Shown here: positions 5,673 through 6,298 of the stretch, in pieces
Layout of the letters: the number at the start of each line of letters is the position of its first letter
Numbering within the stretch: the stretch's first letter is position 1
NCBI GenBank assembly: GCA_050043005.1
Contig: JBHJIZ010000158.1
Location: forward strand, 1-6,298
Length of the DNA stretch: 6,298 bases
Origin: Thermohalobaculum sp050043005
GTDB lineage: Bacteria > Pseudomonadota > Alphaproteobacteria > Rhodobacterales > Rhodobacteraceae
Reading direction: 5' to 3'
Notes under the pieces: generated by a model
Seen by the model: only the letters and a program-made list of their open reading frames with translations
What the model was told of the DNA's origin: nothing
Databases searched by the model: none
Position numbers and translations under genes: made by a program

Positions 5673-6298
5673 ATGCGCAGGGCTGGCTCTGCGATTGTCC
5701 CACCCAACGAGCAGAAGCAAACGGGCAAAGCGGTGATCCAACTCGACAAGGTCTCGTTCGGATACGACGGGCGCGAGACGCTGACCGAGCTGACCGCAGA
5801 TATCGAACCCGGGTCCTTCCACTTCCTCACCGGACCGTCCGGTGCGGGAAAAACGAACCTGATGAAACTTCTCTATCTAGAACTCGTACCGTCTCGCGGC
5901 AGGTTCACACTCTTCGAAAACGATCCATCGCGTCTGCCGCCGCCCAAGATCGCACAACTGCGCAGACGCATCGGCATTGTCTTTCAGGACTTCCGGCTCC
6001 TCGAACATCTCGACGTCCTGCAAAACATCGCGCTGCCGCTTCGTGCCTCGGGTCAGGACGTGACCGGGCACGCCGAGGACATCATGGACCTCGTCAGGTG
6101 GGTCGGGCTCGAACATCGTGCACATGCCCTGCCGCCGCAGCTTTCTGCCGTAGAGAAACAACGCGCCGCAATCGCGCGGGCCGTGATCAACGCGCCGGAC
6201 CTGATCCTCGCCGACGAGCCGACCGGCAATATCGACCCTGAATTGGGTGCACGTATCCTGCGGCTGCTGATCGAGTTGAACCGGCTGGGCAAGACCGT
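5673..6298 (+). CDS. ftsE: Cell division ATP-binding protein FtsE (3' end outside the window)
   Basis: The first 208 residues of the ABC ATPase that pairs with the membrane protein FtsX. In bacteria studied, FtsEX works at the septum to control peptidoglycan hydrolases and divisome assembly. Numbered from ATG 5673: Walker A GPSGAGKT (54-61), Q-loop FQDFRLLEH (104-112), signature region LSAVEKQR (157-164) and Walker B LILADEPTGNID (177-188). PGSFHFLTG before Walker A, FQDFRLL, and the PTGNID/ELNRLGKT end are FtsE hallmarks that set it apart from general ABC importers. The H-loop and C-terminus lie beyond the edge; about 220-240 residues in all would be usual. Oddity: the signature is LSAVE, not LSGGE. 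Start: ATG 5673 gives a 20-residue leader (MRRAGSAIVPPNEQ...) that most relatives lack. GTG 5733 (VIQLDKVSFGY) matches the family start better. Both have weak SDs, so the choice is open. It diverges from the zinc-ribbon gene, and ftsX is expected just downstream. Confidence 0.92.
   Translation, partial: MRRAGSAIVPPNEQKQTGKAVIQLDKVSFGYDGRETLTELTADIEPGSFHFLTGPSGAGKTNLMKLLYLELVPSRGRFTLFENDPSRLPPPKIAQLRRRIGIVFQDFRLLEHLDVLQNIALPLRASGQDVTGHAEDIMDLVRWVGLEHRAHALPPQLSAVEKQRAAIARAVINAPDLILADEPTGNIDPELGARILRLLIELNRLGKT

Noticed and set aside
5483..6241. A long + strand frame across the divergent region and ftsE
   Set aside because: It is Arg/Ala-rich in the wrong frame, runs antisense to the zinc ribbon and overlaps the well-supported ftsE frame.

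Overview
The window is GC-rich. Its codon bias leaves long spurious antisense frames open. The gene content points to an alphaproteobacterium: an FtsE with the motif series typical of that class, a divergent MJ0042-type zinc-ribbon membrane protein beside it, and a branched-chain-amino-acid-type periplasmic binding protein. The order cannot be fixed from this window; a marine Rhodobacterales- or Hyphomonadales-like bacterium is an inference.

Layout from left to right. The last 55 codons of an unrecognised + strand gene end at 169. A complete + strand gene for a periplasmic ABC-transporter solute-binding protein follows (309-1439). Its Shine-Dalgarno sequence lies inside a predicted hairpin, and it ends at a 16-bp perfect palindrome abutting a strong intrinsic terminator. 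Next is a separate + strand gene (1560-3488) for an unrecognised 642-residue acidic protein. It has about seven clear tandem repeats of about 60 residues, then a glycine-linked ladder of P-x-x-D-D-F motifs ending in an acidic/hydrophobic C-terminus. This is the most novel object in the window.

Two genes on the - strand converge on it: a GT-B (GT4-like) glycosyltransferase (4644-3562), preceded in the same direction, 22 bp away, by a zinc-ribbon single-pass membrane protein (about 5584-4667). They probably form one transcription unit. The zinc-ribbon gene diverges from ftsE (5673 to beyond the right edge), the ATPase subunit of the FtsEX division complex.

Points for a second look: (1) the 60-residue repeat protein and its motif ladder; (2) the zinc-ribbon gene, where the expected start reads ATG-TAA-CTG, so codon 2 is a stop and no ordinary start codon preserves both CxxC halves of the ribbon; (3) the FtsE signature motif, LSAVE in place of LSGGE; (4) the hairpin covering the binding-protein RBS; (5) the palindrome joined to the terminator. 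No tRNA, rRNA, CRISPR array, insertion sequence or integrase was seen.
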